Shown here piece by piece: positions 47,055 through 59,272 of a DNA stretch of 64,000 bases. Below the pieces are notes generated by a model. That model did not search any database and was not told the DNA's origin. It saw nothing but the letters and a program-made list of their open reading frames with translations. The DNA lies in assembly GCF_037975245.1 (NCBI RefSeq), contig NC_092574.1:20781213-20845212 (forward strand). Reading direction: 5' to 3'. The DNA is from Apostichopus japonicus (taxonomy: Eukaryota; Echinodermata; Holothuroidea; Aspidochirotida; Stichopodidae). Within the stretch, counting starts at the first letter, position 1. Each line of letters opens with the position of its first letter. Both the position numbers and the translations under genes were made by a program.

Positions 47055-47322
47055 ATAATAATCAGTTATTTTTACGACGCTTAAGCGACCACTCATGTGG
47101 GAGAAGCCGGCTTATGGATTACAACTTACACGTCGAATGGCTTCCAATTCAACATTTCGATTTAGAAAGTCATTTCAGATGGGAAAACCGTAGATTGCTC
47201 TTGGATGCAAAACCCACCTTACTATGACTCGGCCGGGGATCGAACCCGGAACCTCCCGATTGCTAAGCCACATTGCTTCAAATGCCAACGCCTTTATCCA
47301 CTCGGCCACAGCACCGGTTAAC
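47055..47322 (-). mobile_element. SINE family A, minus strand, best-preserved copy
   Basis: On the minus strand the head has TGGCCGAGTGG and GGTTCGATCCC with a long variable arm. The body has CATCCAAGAGCAATCTACGG and TTGAATTGGAAGCCATTCG, and the 3' end is AGCGTCGTAAAAATAACTG followed by (ATT)n. About 255 bp. tRNA-Leu/Ser-derived by head structure. Confidence 0.85.
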
Positions 47323-47902
47323 GCTCTATGATCAAAAATATACTTCGAGACAGACATTATTATGTATCGGAGAATCTAGTTCGAGCAATATATCTCATCT
47401 TAGAATAACAAAGGATCTAACATTGTATGGAAAGACTTATTCACAGAGATTTCATTATTCGTGTGTAATGGGGAGGACGATAACTGATGGGAACAGCCAT
47501 TTGAGTAAAGAATAACAACGAATCAGCTGTAGCCTACATTAACAACATATAAGCCGACCAAAGTTCGGTGAAAATATAACAAATGCACATTATATACTGT
47601 CAGGTGATTCAGTCATTATTAAATTTGCACAATTACGGTGTATACAATTTCAATTGGGAGATTCTATTTATAACAATTACCGATTTTCATAAATTAGGAG
47701 AAATAATACTAGTGAACGAAAGACTCTTCTGAGGACACAGAAACGGTTTACTTTACTATTCGCTCGTGAAAACCTTTTCTCGCACACCAGACGTTGAACA
47801 ACATACTAATTAATTACTGAGACAAGCATCGTATAACGGTGTTTTACGTCTTTTGGTTGTTTACTTGAAATTGAAATTCTAACCATAATATACAATGAGA
47901 AG

Positions 47903-48355
47903 TATTTTATGAGGAGTTTCTAAGAAAAGCTGGTGTGAGAAAAGACGATGTCGTTTCAACTCTCCTAGACGATATGTCATAGTTGCGACCTTTCTTTGTT
48001 AGAGTCAAGGTGCCGCGAAATAAGTAAGATTTGTCCTAAAAGCCTTGTTTACATCTTCGTGATAAAATCCTGCAGTCCATGAGAAGCATATAGCTACTCA
48101 GGGAATGAAACCTTTTATTATTCGTCGTTTTATATTCTTATAAGTTAGTATCACCTACGTACCCCAGCGGGCTTTGAAATGGAACACGAATCCGACACAT
48201 TGCGTGCTGATGACGATATTTTCGATTTTTTCTCATGCAAGTTCTTGAAAGATGCAACAGCCAATCGTCAATATCGGTTGCTCGATGGAAATGTCATCGA
48301 AAGGTATCATAACCGACGAAAATCTATAAACAGCGACCGGCAATCCCTCCGATAA
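47903..48355 (+). CDS. Two small coding-like segments, same frame, product unknown
   Basis: The segment 47903-47983 reads VFYEEFLRKAGVRKDDVVST then LLDDMS and stops. The segment 48179-48355 is an ATG-started 58-aa frame beginning MEHESDTLRADDDIFDFFSC and ending in a basic tail, with the frame open further upstream to 48150. Composition is strongly protein-like in AT-rich surroundings, but no clean acceptor/donor pair joins the two. They may be exons or relics. No domain was assigned. Confidence 0.3.
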
Positions 48356-48697
48356 CCCCCACATGACTCCTGCGGAACAACATCAAGGCCTCAGTCAATT
48401 TACTAAATTGTTTCTATACCTCTTGTGAATGGTTTAATATTACAGAATCGTGATTTTTAGGGTTTTTCTTCTGCTTCTTTTACTTCTTCGCCTTCAATAA
48501 TCACATATCGACGGACAAAATGTGTATATAAATGCAAAGCCACAGTCCTAACTAGGAAGTGACCAAAGATTGGTTAAACCAAACAGGTGGCACACTATAA
48601 TATACCAGAATGTAAAGCCTTAATAAGAAACGGAGGCCAGCAGAATTATGATGATTTTGCTCTAACGATGTTCACTTTGACCATTATAAGGTGTGAC

Positions 48698-49051
48698 CAT
48701 TGGCGCAGATCAGTCTTGAATAATGGTGGGGACGCGTGTCTGTTCTCTGATCCAAGTAGACTTTTGTATACGATGGGTCTGGGGTCCTCTCCCAGAAAGC
48801 AATTATAGACTGCCGCAAATACGATTTCCGTCCTATATTTAACAACTGTGGATAAATATAATAAAATGAGAACTGCAGTTTGTCATTTGCACAATGCTAG
48901 TTCAAACTGCGCCAAAGTTCAATACAGGGGAATTTGAAATGCAGCGTTTGGTCAAGACAAATTGGTGGGGACACGGTATATCATGTCTCCACCACTGAAA
49001 AAAAGTTGGTGGGGACGCGTCCCGTTGTCCCCACCAGGATCTGCGCCCATG
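48698..49051. mobile_element. Small hAT-like MITE with perfect 8-bp target duplication
   Basis: The ends are CATTGGCGCAGATC and (reverse complemented) CATGGGCGCAGATC. GGTGTGAC is repeated exactly at 48690-48697 and 49052-49059. The subterminal GTGGGGACGCGT block occurs near both ends. 354 bp, no coding capacity. Confidence 0.9.
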
Positions 49052-49914
49052 GGTGTGACTTGCTAACTTTAACTCAGAAACTAGTCAATATTTTTCACGT
49101 GTAGGAGCTAAATTGCTTATGTTTCTATATTGTCCGAAAAACTTCAATTCTTTCTCCAAGAAAGTATTTCATATAAATAGGCCTACACTGTAAAGTTGCC
49201 ACTGTTCGGAACTGAGGGTTTATTGATGATACTTGCGATGAGAGTGTATTGGACAAGGAAGGAGTATAGGGGTGGGTTTAGACAATTTGTCCCAGGCTAC
49301 TTGGTCAGTGACTTGAAACAAAACCTGATGTATCCCCTCCCCTCCCCTCACACCGTCCATAAAAAGTGTCCTATATATTTCTGTCTCATATTCTCCGTAT
49401 ATATATATAACATGAGTGAAGGAAATACATATTCTCCCAACCTGAGCATTGCCTTGAGCTTGAGCAAGCTTGAGCAATATCCGGTAGCTTTTGAATAAAC
49501 TACACATAAAAAATAATAAATAAATAAAAAAACTACTGGTGGAAACAATGTGCAAGAGAGTCTGAAGTTGGAGCAACATCCATTAGATTTGGTAGAAATA
49601 ATTCAATGGCTTTTGTCACGTTATTCGCTCAAAACGATGTCTTTAAACAGAGATTGATATAAGACATACTTCAGACTTGCAATCAAAGTAAGTAAAGTAT
49701 CCGTGTGCGGAATATGTCAACATAATATATTTCAAATAGCTGTCAATCATTTTTTCAATAGAATTGAAAATACATATATATATATATATCATTCGACTGC
49801 CAAGTATTGCTGACGAAGGTCGCAGGGGTCCGAAAATTCCAATATATTTTCTAAAACTTTATTCTTATTTGTCAATTATGAGTCATTTCTTAGTTCTCTG
49901 GTTTTCTCTTATAA

Positions 49915-49991
<77 letters not shown>
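49915..49991. repeat. (TA)n microsatellite
   Basis: A pure TA tract. A shorter one lies at 49773-49788. Confidence 0.95.
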
Positions 49992-49994
<3 letters not shown>

Positions 49995-50587
49995 TTTAAT
50001 GCCTTTGTTCTTTATAATGGTAACTTTAAGAGCCCAAGTAGTTATTTGACAAGTATGTGTTTATTTCCTGTCATGTTTCATGACAAATTATTCGAAATAC
50101 ACTTCTTGCACCGAAGGATATTTTGTACATACGAGTTTTATCATTTCACCCGAATATTGGAAGGGAGAAGAACATCTCCAACCATACGTTTTTTTAAATG
50201 GAATTGGTCTACATGAGTATCCATAATGGGAGATACGCGTGGCATGTGATATCAACTTTACTACTAGAAACTACTTGAAAGCTATTAACGTATCAAATGG
50301 TCTAATTAATACAGAACATTTTACCATATGCATCCTTTTAAGCAATGTGTTGCAATTAACATAATTCGAATTTTCCGTATAGCACTATGCCAACCAACTT
50401 TGTACATTGATGCCATATATATATCTATATATATACAAAAAGTTATCCATTGCTTATACTTCAATGATAAAAGCATGCAATAATTAATAGCTAATAAGAA
50501 GGATGAAAATTGATGAAAATGCCGTGGAAAAAACATCAACAAATTTGGTTCAAGGCTAGGCCGATAGGGTGATCAATCCTATAGGAT

Positions 50588-50672
50588 AGAGGTCAGCAAA
50601 GCTGCAAGGTTATAGGTCAACTTTTCTTCGTGGGCCGGATTGAAATATTTCGCAGGCCAGGTCTGTCCCCGC
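50588..50672. mobile_element. hAT terminal fragment, Charlie-like
   Basis: GAGGTCAGCAAAG, then AACTTTTCTTCGTGGGCCGG, ATATTTCGCAGGCCAGG, follows the characteristic subterminal order of animal hAT (Charlie/MER5-type) ends. The other end was not found. Confidence 0.5.
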
Positions 50673-50689
50673 GGGTCACCAATTGAGTA

Positions 50690-52090
50690 AGGTACTGTTG
50701 CTATGGCACCATAATTTGCATTTTTCGAGTCGCCTTATTGAATCACGAGTTCTGACAATTCAACAATTTTTTCCCCTTTTTTTGCTCGATTGGCTGGCGT
50801 TATATTGAGAAAAGAAGATAAAGAGGGAAAGAAAGGGCTAAGATGAATTGATAGAACATAAAAGCAATGTCTCTTATCCATCTTTCAGTAGATGGTTGGT
50901 TTATTGGACTTTAATGAATTAAAAACAACCTATTAATCGAGAAAAAACAAGGAAGAACAGGTTTCAAGCTAGAGTGTTTTATCTGCTCATATATACGAAC
51001 ATAATATTCTGAAGTGTTAAAACGTGTACTTAACGGAAATTGCGCGAAAGTACCGTGAAACGAAATACATCAACCAACATTAAAGGGACATCGCCACTCA
51101 CTGACGTTACTCTCAAGATATTTGGCGAGGACGAAACGCAGGGGCATAAGTCTTTGTCATTTGGATGGAAGGGAGAGGGTGCGGGGGGGGGGGTAGGGGG
51201 AACGGATTCTTCACTCATGTATGGATGGAGGTGGGATGATTAAGCCTCCCACGGGTGTCACTGTGATAATTTTCTCTCAAAAGTTGTAGAACCATATGAC
51301 CTATTGCCTCTGTCTATAGAACATTCTGTAACACAAGAGAAAGTTAATCATTTGACCCCCGGTATTGTGCGAAATTTTTATGTGCAATTTTTTTTTTGGA
51401 CTTTTGTGTGAAATATTCTAGTCTCTGACTCTTACTATTATATATGTTTCAAATAATATCTTAACACGAAAATATATAGCTAAAAGAAAATTTTATTATT
51501 AAAAAATCCTTTTTAATCACTGTATCATGGCTTTTAACTGAATTTGAACTACATTTGAGTATTATGAACAAGAAACTATTCGAGTTTACGTTGTTCAAAA
51601 GTTAAATGTGTTTACAAACTATGAACGATGAAAGTATCAAACAGTTCATTTTCCACATGAATCATATTCTTCTCTTTTATTAACAGTTTTAAATTTCGTG
51701 TTAATTGAAAACTGAAGAAAATCCAAGCAACATTTTGATACAAGAAATATTGCGGTCGTCATTTCACTGGAAGCTGGAAATTTTTTACATTCAATAAAAT
51801 CGCATGATTTTTTTTTCCATCTTTACTACACACCATTTATTGAAATATAAACAAAGTGTTTATATCTGAAGAACGAAAGCAAAATCATTATTGCAGCTTA
51901 TTGCATAAACCACCTCAACGGAAGATACTGCGTACTGTGGTGTAACATGGTCACATATCGTTTAAAGGACAGAATAACTTGAAACAGACTGGTGGAGGAA
52001 GATAACAATAGAAATATAAGAGTAAAAATAGAATTCGCATTGGCATATGTGGAGGATCGGGAACATGTACTATAGTACATAGGAGGCGTA
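50690..52090. other. Intergenic, no gene supported
   Basis: AT-rich sequence with one G-run near 51183. Nothing recognisable. Confidence 0.3.
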
Positions 52091-52105
52091 TAATATAGGT
52101 TTGCA

Positions 52106-52200
52106 GGTTCGAGCCGTTGTGTCCTTTGGGCAAGGCACTTTATCTCCATTGGTGTGTGGCTGTGAGAACTTACCAATGACCCAGGAGTTAAGTCGTGTGC
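52106..52200 (+). mobile_element. SINE fragment with the TCCTTGGGCAAGGCACTT-type core
   Basis: A B-box-like GGTTCGAGCC is followed by TGTGTCCTTTGGGCAAGGC and ACTTTATCTCCATT, a core seen in several marine-animal SINE families. The A box is absent or diverged. Confidence 0.5.
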
Positions 52201-52229
52201 GTAGGGGGGGGGGGGTGTTCTTGGTCTCA

Positions 52230-53700
52230 AACAAGACTGTAAACCTTCAATTTCATTTTAATATATAACGCTAGAATATGAGTATTCGAATATGGATTCA
52301 CGAGACACGTTTCTGATTCTATAGGAAAGAAACAAATACTGTTACTTAATAAAACACTATAGATACTAAAATAGTTTAAAAGCTGCATCACGCAACTTCA
52401 GGATAAGATATAAGTTAAACTACATTTCTGCTAATATACCACAGCTTAAAAACGTACACAAAAACAAAACAAGGTCCTTGTAACTTTTTATCAATGTATG
52501 TACATTGGTGACGTTAAAATACCCTTCGAAACGATGTGTTGTTTTTCACCCAAAATAGTTAGTAGTGTACACCACGAAACCTTCACCATCTCGGTACTAA
52601 TATTGCAAACTAGGCTCATGAAGCGAATGATTAAGTGACACTACGTGCTGAAGTGGATTGTATCATATAGCTTTTAAGCTGTTATATACGGAAATTGAAA
52701 TGTCACTTGCCGTTCTCATTAGCGTTAGAAATATTTCATTAAAAGGAAAGAAGAGAGAAAAAAACAGAAGATAACATGTAGTAATAGTTTTAACTATATA
52801 TAGTAAGTGATGTAATGTGAAATGTTAATGCTAGACTTATCTGCAATTTACGTCTTAACACCAAGGGAGATTATGTTACGTGGTCTTCCTTTTTTTTATG
52901 TTGTTAGACTTGATTTAAAATCTCACCTGCTGATGTAATAGGTGTAAAGAAAAAACATGTTTGTGCAAACACGTATTTCAAGCACACCCACGCACGCGCA
53001 CCCACACGCACAAATACACAAATAAAAACTGTCGATGTTTTAAGATAAATATATTTAATGATATTAATTAATATAATTAATATTTAGTATATACACAACT
53101 GTTTTGTTTTATAGACACGGGAATGTCTTTCATCACGTCATTAATGTCAATCATTATTTTCATGATTGATTTACCTTTGTTGTGATTTTTCAGTTGGAGT
53201 CCATGTTTCAAAAGCCTTGAAAGGATTACTTGAGGCATAAATACTTGTTGTGTTGATATTACCATAGTTCAGTACAGTATATATAAAGTATGTATGAGAC
53301 TACATCATACCAAATACATCTGCAGTCTACTAGTCTGTTTATTCAAGATGTTCACCTTTAAGATATGTCTCAGGATATGCTAAAATCTGAAAAAAACCTT
53401 CTACACTAACGTAATAACGACGTCAGCCCGCAAGTCCCGGCTTAATTTAAAGACTTATATGTGTATCAATCATTTATGAATTCAAAGAACATCCCCTCCC
53501 CCACAAAAACATTCTTTAAATTGTACTGTAGTTTTAGCACTTTGTTTGAGGCCCTACAATTTCGCTTGTCTATACTGACTTGTAAAAACAAAATTAAATG
53601 TTATACTTTTAACTTATATTTGTCACATTCAGGAGTCGCAGAGCCTAGTCGTTTACAGCCGAACTTGTCCTAGTACCCACGAAATGACAGATGATGGTTT
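52230..53700. other. Intergenic, no gene supported
   Basis: AT-rich sequence with a short CACACGCAC tract near 52985. No chained exons. Confidence 0.3.
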
Positions 53701-53751
53701 GGACTTCCATGTGTTAGCTCAGTGGAGTGTTATAGCTAGGAGTGTTAGGTA

Positions 53752-53975
53752 GGAGTGTTAGCTCAGTGGTTAACGCCGGTGCCTTTCAATCATAAGGTCC
53801 CCGGTTCGAGTCACTCCCAGATTAATGTATGTCGTCCAGTTACAGAGTTGTTGACAATTAACAATTCATAATCATGGACGTTAAATATGAATGTAAGAGA
53901 CTGACTTCGGTCAGCTTGCGGCTTTGATAAGCCAATGCGGCTTCTTCGCGAATTCCTGCTTGCAGGAGGATCTAA
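53752..53975 (+). mobile_element. SINE family B, full tRNA-derived head
   Basis: The head 53752-53817 has GGAGTG/CACTCC acceptor pairing, A box TAGCTCAGTGG and B-box-like GGTTCGAGTCA; the T stem is not pairable, so it is not a functional tRNA. The body has GTTGACAATTAACAATTC, CATGGACGTTAAAT and GCTTTGATAAGCCAATG, and the 3' end is TGCAGGAGGATCTAATA. A partial repeat of the head's first bases lies at 53711-53750. Confidence 0.75.
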
Positions 53976-53990
53976 TATACATACATACAT

Positions 53991-54043
53991 GTGGTGCCCG
54001 ATTGTGGTGGCCGATTGTGGTGGCCGATGTGGTGCCCGATTAT
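53991..54043. repeat. Short minisatellite (TGTGGTGxCCGAT)n
   Basis: About four units directly after the SINE and a CATA tract. Confidence 0.75.
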
Positions 54044-54240
54044 ACTTTGAGCTGTAGGAGAAGTGAACGTTTGTCAAAAGAACTTTATAAGCTTCATGCG
54101 GTCATAATTCTTCGAATAATCTTCCCATTTCACCAAACGAATGTCTAAGATAAACTTAAACTGGCACCTTCTCATCCTCCTTAACATCCAAGGATAAAGA
54201 AACGATGATGACTGCAAATCAAAACTGAAATAAATTATAA

Positions 54241-54243
54241 TTA

Positions 54244-54317
<74 letters not shown>
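54241..54317. repeat. (TA)n microsatellite
   Basis: A TA tract preceded by ATTATAATT units. Confidence 0.95.
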
Positions 54318-54318
<1 letters not shown>

Positions 54319-54329
54319 CAAAACAACAT

Positions 54330-55700
54330 AGGATTATAGATATTGTTTGCTCTGACGTTTATGTAATTAGTTTCCATGCACACAGTATGGAAACTGTTTA
54401 ATCATTCACAATGAAATAACGTTCAAATAGGCATGCAGCTGTTTTAATAGATACACATTTGGTACTAAAAATATTTATGATATTCATAAGTACGCTTTTG
54501 TAGACAGTTGTGCACCTTTCAAATCCTCATAAATATCAAACGTATTAGTTTATTACCTCGTTTCAGGTGTAGTATACATGAGCCTTATTTAAAGCAGTAT
54601 TTGATTCGATTTTCATTCGGTAAAAAGAATCAAATTAGGTCATTGGATTAGCCATTCAAATTTGTTTTAAATTAATGGGTTGAACTTGGTATGAACTTAG
54701 GCAGAATTTTAACTTTTTTTTTATATATCATAGTCCAAGAAAACGGATCAATTTGACTGCTAGAAATGTTTATTCTGGTTATATGTTATTCACCATTTAT
54801 AGTTTGTTATATCTTTGAAATGTTCCTTTACATCTTTCGGATGATTCCTTAACGCTTTACCTTGACGATGATGACGTTGTTTTCTCAGTGGAAGCCTAAA
54901 TGTTAATTTTAATCCATTGTTTTATAAATTCTTTTAATTATGTATAAATACCATAGTATGGATGCATTGTAAACATGTCACATGATGCCTTGACTGTCTC
55001 GTGTTTTCACATTTGAGTGTTGTGTCGCATATATGTGAAAAACTCGACTATAAAATATTAGACTCATTAATCCAATCACTTTAATTAATGAGCCTCATCG
55101 GTTGAAAGGGTCATTTCTCATCAATTTAAAACTGTTGTAGAAATATCATTCGGAACTGATTAAAGGTGGTTTATTAAAGGTCTACAAGATATCACAATTA
55201 ATTTTCGTGTCTAAACTCATCCTTTAAGTTTGTTCGAAATCAAGATTTAATGAAATGTTCCAAGTTGCTTTTTTTCAAAGAGTTTCATACCACTTTGAAT
55301 ATGGTTTCTGGATGTTTCTGGACGACGAAAGTGTTGAGTAGAGAATTGAATTCATGTATTCATTGAGCTTTCAAACTTATTTTGAGTATAGGTCTGCAGT
55401 TGTTAAAATTTCCCACCTATAACCTATAAAGACTGCTTTAACATTTTTTTAAATATTTTTTTTATTTTATAAATATGCATATACGTTGAAACTACCGCGC
55501 ATACCGTATAAATTTTTGTTTTTGCTGTACTTAAAACACATATTTAAAAGTACCCACCTGGTGTTTTAGGATAAATTAAGCCGCTTAGAAAAATATCCAC
55601 AAGCACAAATGTCTTTCTGCTACCTTGAGGATATTTGTGTTATCAATATATAGAGGTTAACAGTTCATCTCTGGTTAGTATCGAATGAACACACTATTCA
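54330..55700. other. Intergenic, no gene supported
   Basis: AT-rich sequence without recognised repeats or exons. Confidence 0.3.
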
Positions 55701-55710
55701 ATTTTCTCTG

Positions 55711-56300
55711 TTAATATTGTAATAAATCAGTTCCGTTCAGTTCAGTTAATATATTTCGCATATACATAGACATACAAAAACAGTACAGTAATGGTATATA
55801 CAGGATACTATAAAAACACATAAAATGTTTATCAAAGCTAGTAACCCTAAAGAAAAGAAAGAAAATAACAGAACAAAGTAAGAAAGAAAAACAAAATGTA
55901 CAAAGCAAAATTGACAATAATATCAATCAAGGTACTTGGAAGTTAGATAACTCTTTAGTTGATACCTACATCAAGCACATGATTTCGAATGTCTAATACC
56001 AGTTGGGAAATTATTCCATATTTAATAACAGTAATTGTTTAGCAGAAACTTTCCATGTTTAGAGCGGTGTCTAGTAACAGAGAATAGTACATTTGTTCTC
56101 GTGATGTTTGGGATATCTGACCCAAATCTTGGGTGTACAATCTTTCGAAAGACATGAGGCAGTGCATTGTTAACGTATTTGTAAGCAAAAGTACACATAT
56201 ATGAACAACATTGGCTTTGAGGACACCAAGAGTACTGTGCAGAGTATTAGTAGGAAAATGCCAGTGGTTGAACGTGATCGGTTTTAGAATTCTATTTTGT
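55711..56300 (-). mobile_element. LINE remnant, second family, C-terminal domain and 3' end
   Basis: The minus strand reads YKYVNNALPHVFRKIVHPRF, SVTRHRSKHGKFLLNNYCY, then a stop, IWNNFPTGIRHSKS and RYQLKSYLTSKYLD. This order (KY-N-LP, a basic block, WN-LP, then a K/L-rich end) is typical of the region after the reverse transcriptase in CR1-type LINEs, but the sequence differs from the LINE at 56.8-62.5 kb. Several stops are present and the 5' part is missing. Confidence 0.6.
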
Positions 56301-56798
56301 AGAAAATAAATTACTAAAAGACTCCCTAAATTACAAGCAAAACGCTATACGGATGTATTACGATAAATAATTTCGTATTAAAATATTTATGACATTATCA
56401 CAACCTTTTTAAACAATACCTTTCTAAACCTCAATCACGAAAAATATATATATATATTAGTCGAAGTTCTTAAAAGCTCTAACGTTCATGAATACGTAAA
56501 GAGATGTGTTGGATTACCGTATATACCGCGAATAAACTCCAAATTGCAGTTATATTGCAGTTACATTGCATTGCATTGACATCAGAGCGGAAACATCTCT
56601 TCAACGGCTCTCGATTATTTACTTATTTTCTGTCTTTCGTGCATTTTTCTGGCCTCATTCTGAGGCATTTAACATTATCCTGTGAAACAGGAGGATTTTA
56701 TTACGAATTTGGCATAACATTGATATAATTTGTACAAGTTTTTTTTCAAACGATACAAGTGCCAAGGCGCCACTTGGCGCCAGGCTTTATCTCATAAA

Positions 56799-59231
56799 AT
56801 GAGTACCGGATCCGCGAAAATGCCGCCAAATAGTTTCGTGTTGAAAACCAACAGTGTGAAGCTTGTTCAGGGGCGTATCCAGGATTTTCCAATAGGGGGG
56901 GGGGGTCAGGCATGAATGATCGCCGTCCTGGGGGATGGGTCTAAGGGGAGGGGTGGCAATTTTTGCTTTCGGGGGCTGAAATGCAAATTGGTGCCATATG
57001 CATGGGCGGCGATCCGTACTTCCGAGTGGGGGGGGGATATGACCTTGTTGACTATCTAAGCGTAGCGCCACCATGAGTTGGCGCGAAGCTTACAAGAAAA
57101 TTTTGGGATTAACAAACCCTCTAGATGGCCGGAAACGGCACTTCCCGAGGTTTCCAAGCGGCATATACCCAACTTTAAAATAGGGATGTCATGTCCGAAA
57201 TATCTCATAATCAGGATCCAAAATACCTTTTTTTTAATTTCGGGTGTTATTTTGGGAAAATTGCCCCTGTCAATCTTGTTTGTGACGCAACGTTAGAATG
57301 TTCGAGAGCTCTTTTATATTATTCGATGAAGAAAATGGCCTCATGCAGGCTATTATAGGCCTATACACATGCAATACACAATTACACATAGTTACATTCC
57401 TAGGTACCGATTGCTAGGGCATCCAGGTGAAACGTGTATTAAGCATTACCCTGGTAACATGAGATTCTCAGCTGTTCGAGGGAACATGTACGTGTGTAGG
57501 CCTACTATAGGGCCTATATGAATACTATGAGGGTGCATATATGTACTATATCAATACCGTGGGCGCAATAATACATTTTGTTGTTATAGGGCCAATGAAG
57601 CCTACAGTCAACTATTCTTGCTTTATAAAGACGCTTTATTTGAAAAGATCGCACTGCGTTTATGGTAGGCGAGAAATGAAGCTAAAAAAGAGCCGTACAT
57701 TAACGATGATGCATAAATGTAGGCATGAAAATATTCTTATCCCTGGCATTTGGTGGGGGGGGGGGGGGGGATATGGTGTATTACATCCCCTCCACCCATT
57801 TTCATGGGGGATATATCCCCCCTTCCGCCCCCCCCCAGGATCGCCGCCCATGGCCATATGTGATCCATTTTTCGACCTTAATAATAAGCAACATTTCCAG
57901 TAAATATGGACACAAAATGCACGATTTAGTATGGCTGGCATGTCACTTAGTGTTTATAGTGATAATACAAACACAATTACCATCTATGTTTCTAAAACTA
58001 TTATGCCGCCGAACTTCGCCAGAACCTTTTTCTGGCAAACAAAAAAATAAAGCATACGGGAGGGGGGGGGGGGTGAGCGATCACCGACATCTCACTTAAA
58101 GGTCGTCATCAATTTTTTTATTTTTTTTTGCTAAACTATTTTTTTTTTGGTGACGGCCAATAGGGGGGGCGCGCGCCTGTTGCGCCCCCCCTGGATACGC
58201 CCCTGTTGTTGATGCCAATTTTAAATCTATACGGACATATTGAAGTCTTTGGCCAACGACATTGGAAAGAAAAATATTCTCGGGTGTGTTAAGACTCAAG
58301 GACAGTGGATCATAACGGTAAAAAACAAAGAAGATGCAGAACTTATTCAAGAAACTGGATTAAAAATAGGGAATGAGGTATGTGACATCATGGGAGTGAC
58401 CAAGACCATAATAACCGTAAGTGTTTTTGGAGTCCCAATGTACATTACCGATGATGAAATCTCCGGAAAACTGGAAGAATACGGATGCAGACTAAGATCC
58501 CCATGGGTACGTAAATATTACGAAGACTATACCCCAACATAGAAAATGGCATCAGATACGTTAGACTCGAATTACCAAACAGTGTAAAGTCTCTACCGTA
58601 CGCAATCACTATAGAGGGAACCCACTTAAGATTAAAGCACAATGGACAATCACGGGTGTGTAATCTCTGCTTATCAGATGATCACATAATGCGAGAGTGC
58701 CCACAATACACGTGTAGAGAGTGCGGTCAACAAGGGCTATCAAGGAACCGCTGCCCTGAAATCCTCTGTTACAAATGCAACAAGCTGGGCCACACGAGTT
58801 ACCACTGCGATGAAAAGGACGACACGGAAACAATGGATGAGGACACAGAAATCGAGAACCCAATTGACAAGCCAACGACTTACGAGGACACAGAGAAACC
58901 AACGACTTATGAAGCACAGGAAAGTGAATCGAGACCTGCGAATACTGGGGTATTAACAAAAGATAAAGATGAGGAATGTATTAGTGACCTGAAAGAGAGA
59001 AGTCGGCAGTCTTCTAACCTGACTAAAGTTCAGCCGATAACGGAGAGCGAATTAAATCAACAAGTCGGCGCAAAGATAAAGCGAACCCTATCATCGAATG
59101 ACGGAGCAGACTGGATAGTCGTAAAAAAGAATAGCACAAACCAGCAACAGAGGAAGAACATCCCCAGGCCCAACGTCACAACCACCAGGCGATATCACAC
59201 AAGGGAAAGGGAACGAACAGAACCAAAATAA
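56799..59231 (+). pseudogene. LINE ORF1 (nucleic-acid-binding protein), interrupted
   Basis: The first 23 codons (56799-56867, from MSTGSAKMPPNSFVL) are cut by the hAT-like element, and coding resumes at 58206. The frame changes near 58238 and again near 58527. The N-terminal half has an RRM-like strand pattern (TVSVFGVPMYITDDEIS). The C-terminal part (58656-59231) has three zinc knuckles of the CX2CX4HX4C type; in the middle one the histidine is leucine. A Lys/Arg-rich tail follows to TAA at 59231. In this LINE group ORF1 binds element RNA as a chaperone. Confidence 0.85.
56868..58205. mobile_element. hAT-like non-autonomous element, copy 2, inserted in LINE ORF1
   Basis: Ends CAGGGGCGTATCCAGG / CCTGGATACGCCCCTG. 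TTGTT is repeated on both sides (56863-56867 and 58206-58210). Removing the element and one TTGTT restores a continuous ORF1 frame across the site, so the duplication is exactly 5 bp. Near-identical to copy 1 (29777-31128). Confidence 0.93.
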
Positions 59232-59272
59232 GATTTATATTCTCTTACTTACCAATTTTAATGTTATCACTA

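Noticed and set aside
53752-53817. Apparent tRNA gene (also heads at 23564, 32063, 38.8 kb and 47.3 kb)
   Set aside because: T or acceptor stems do not pair properly and each continues into a conserved SINE body.
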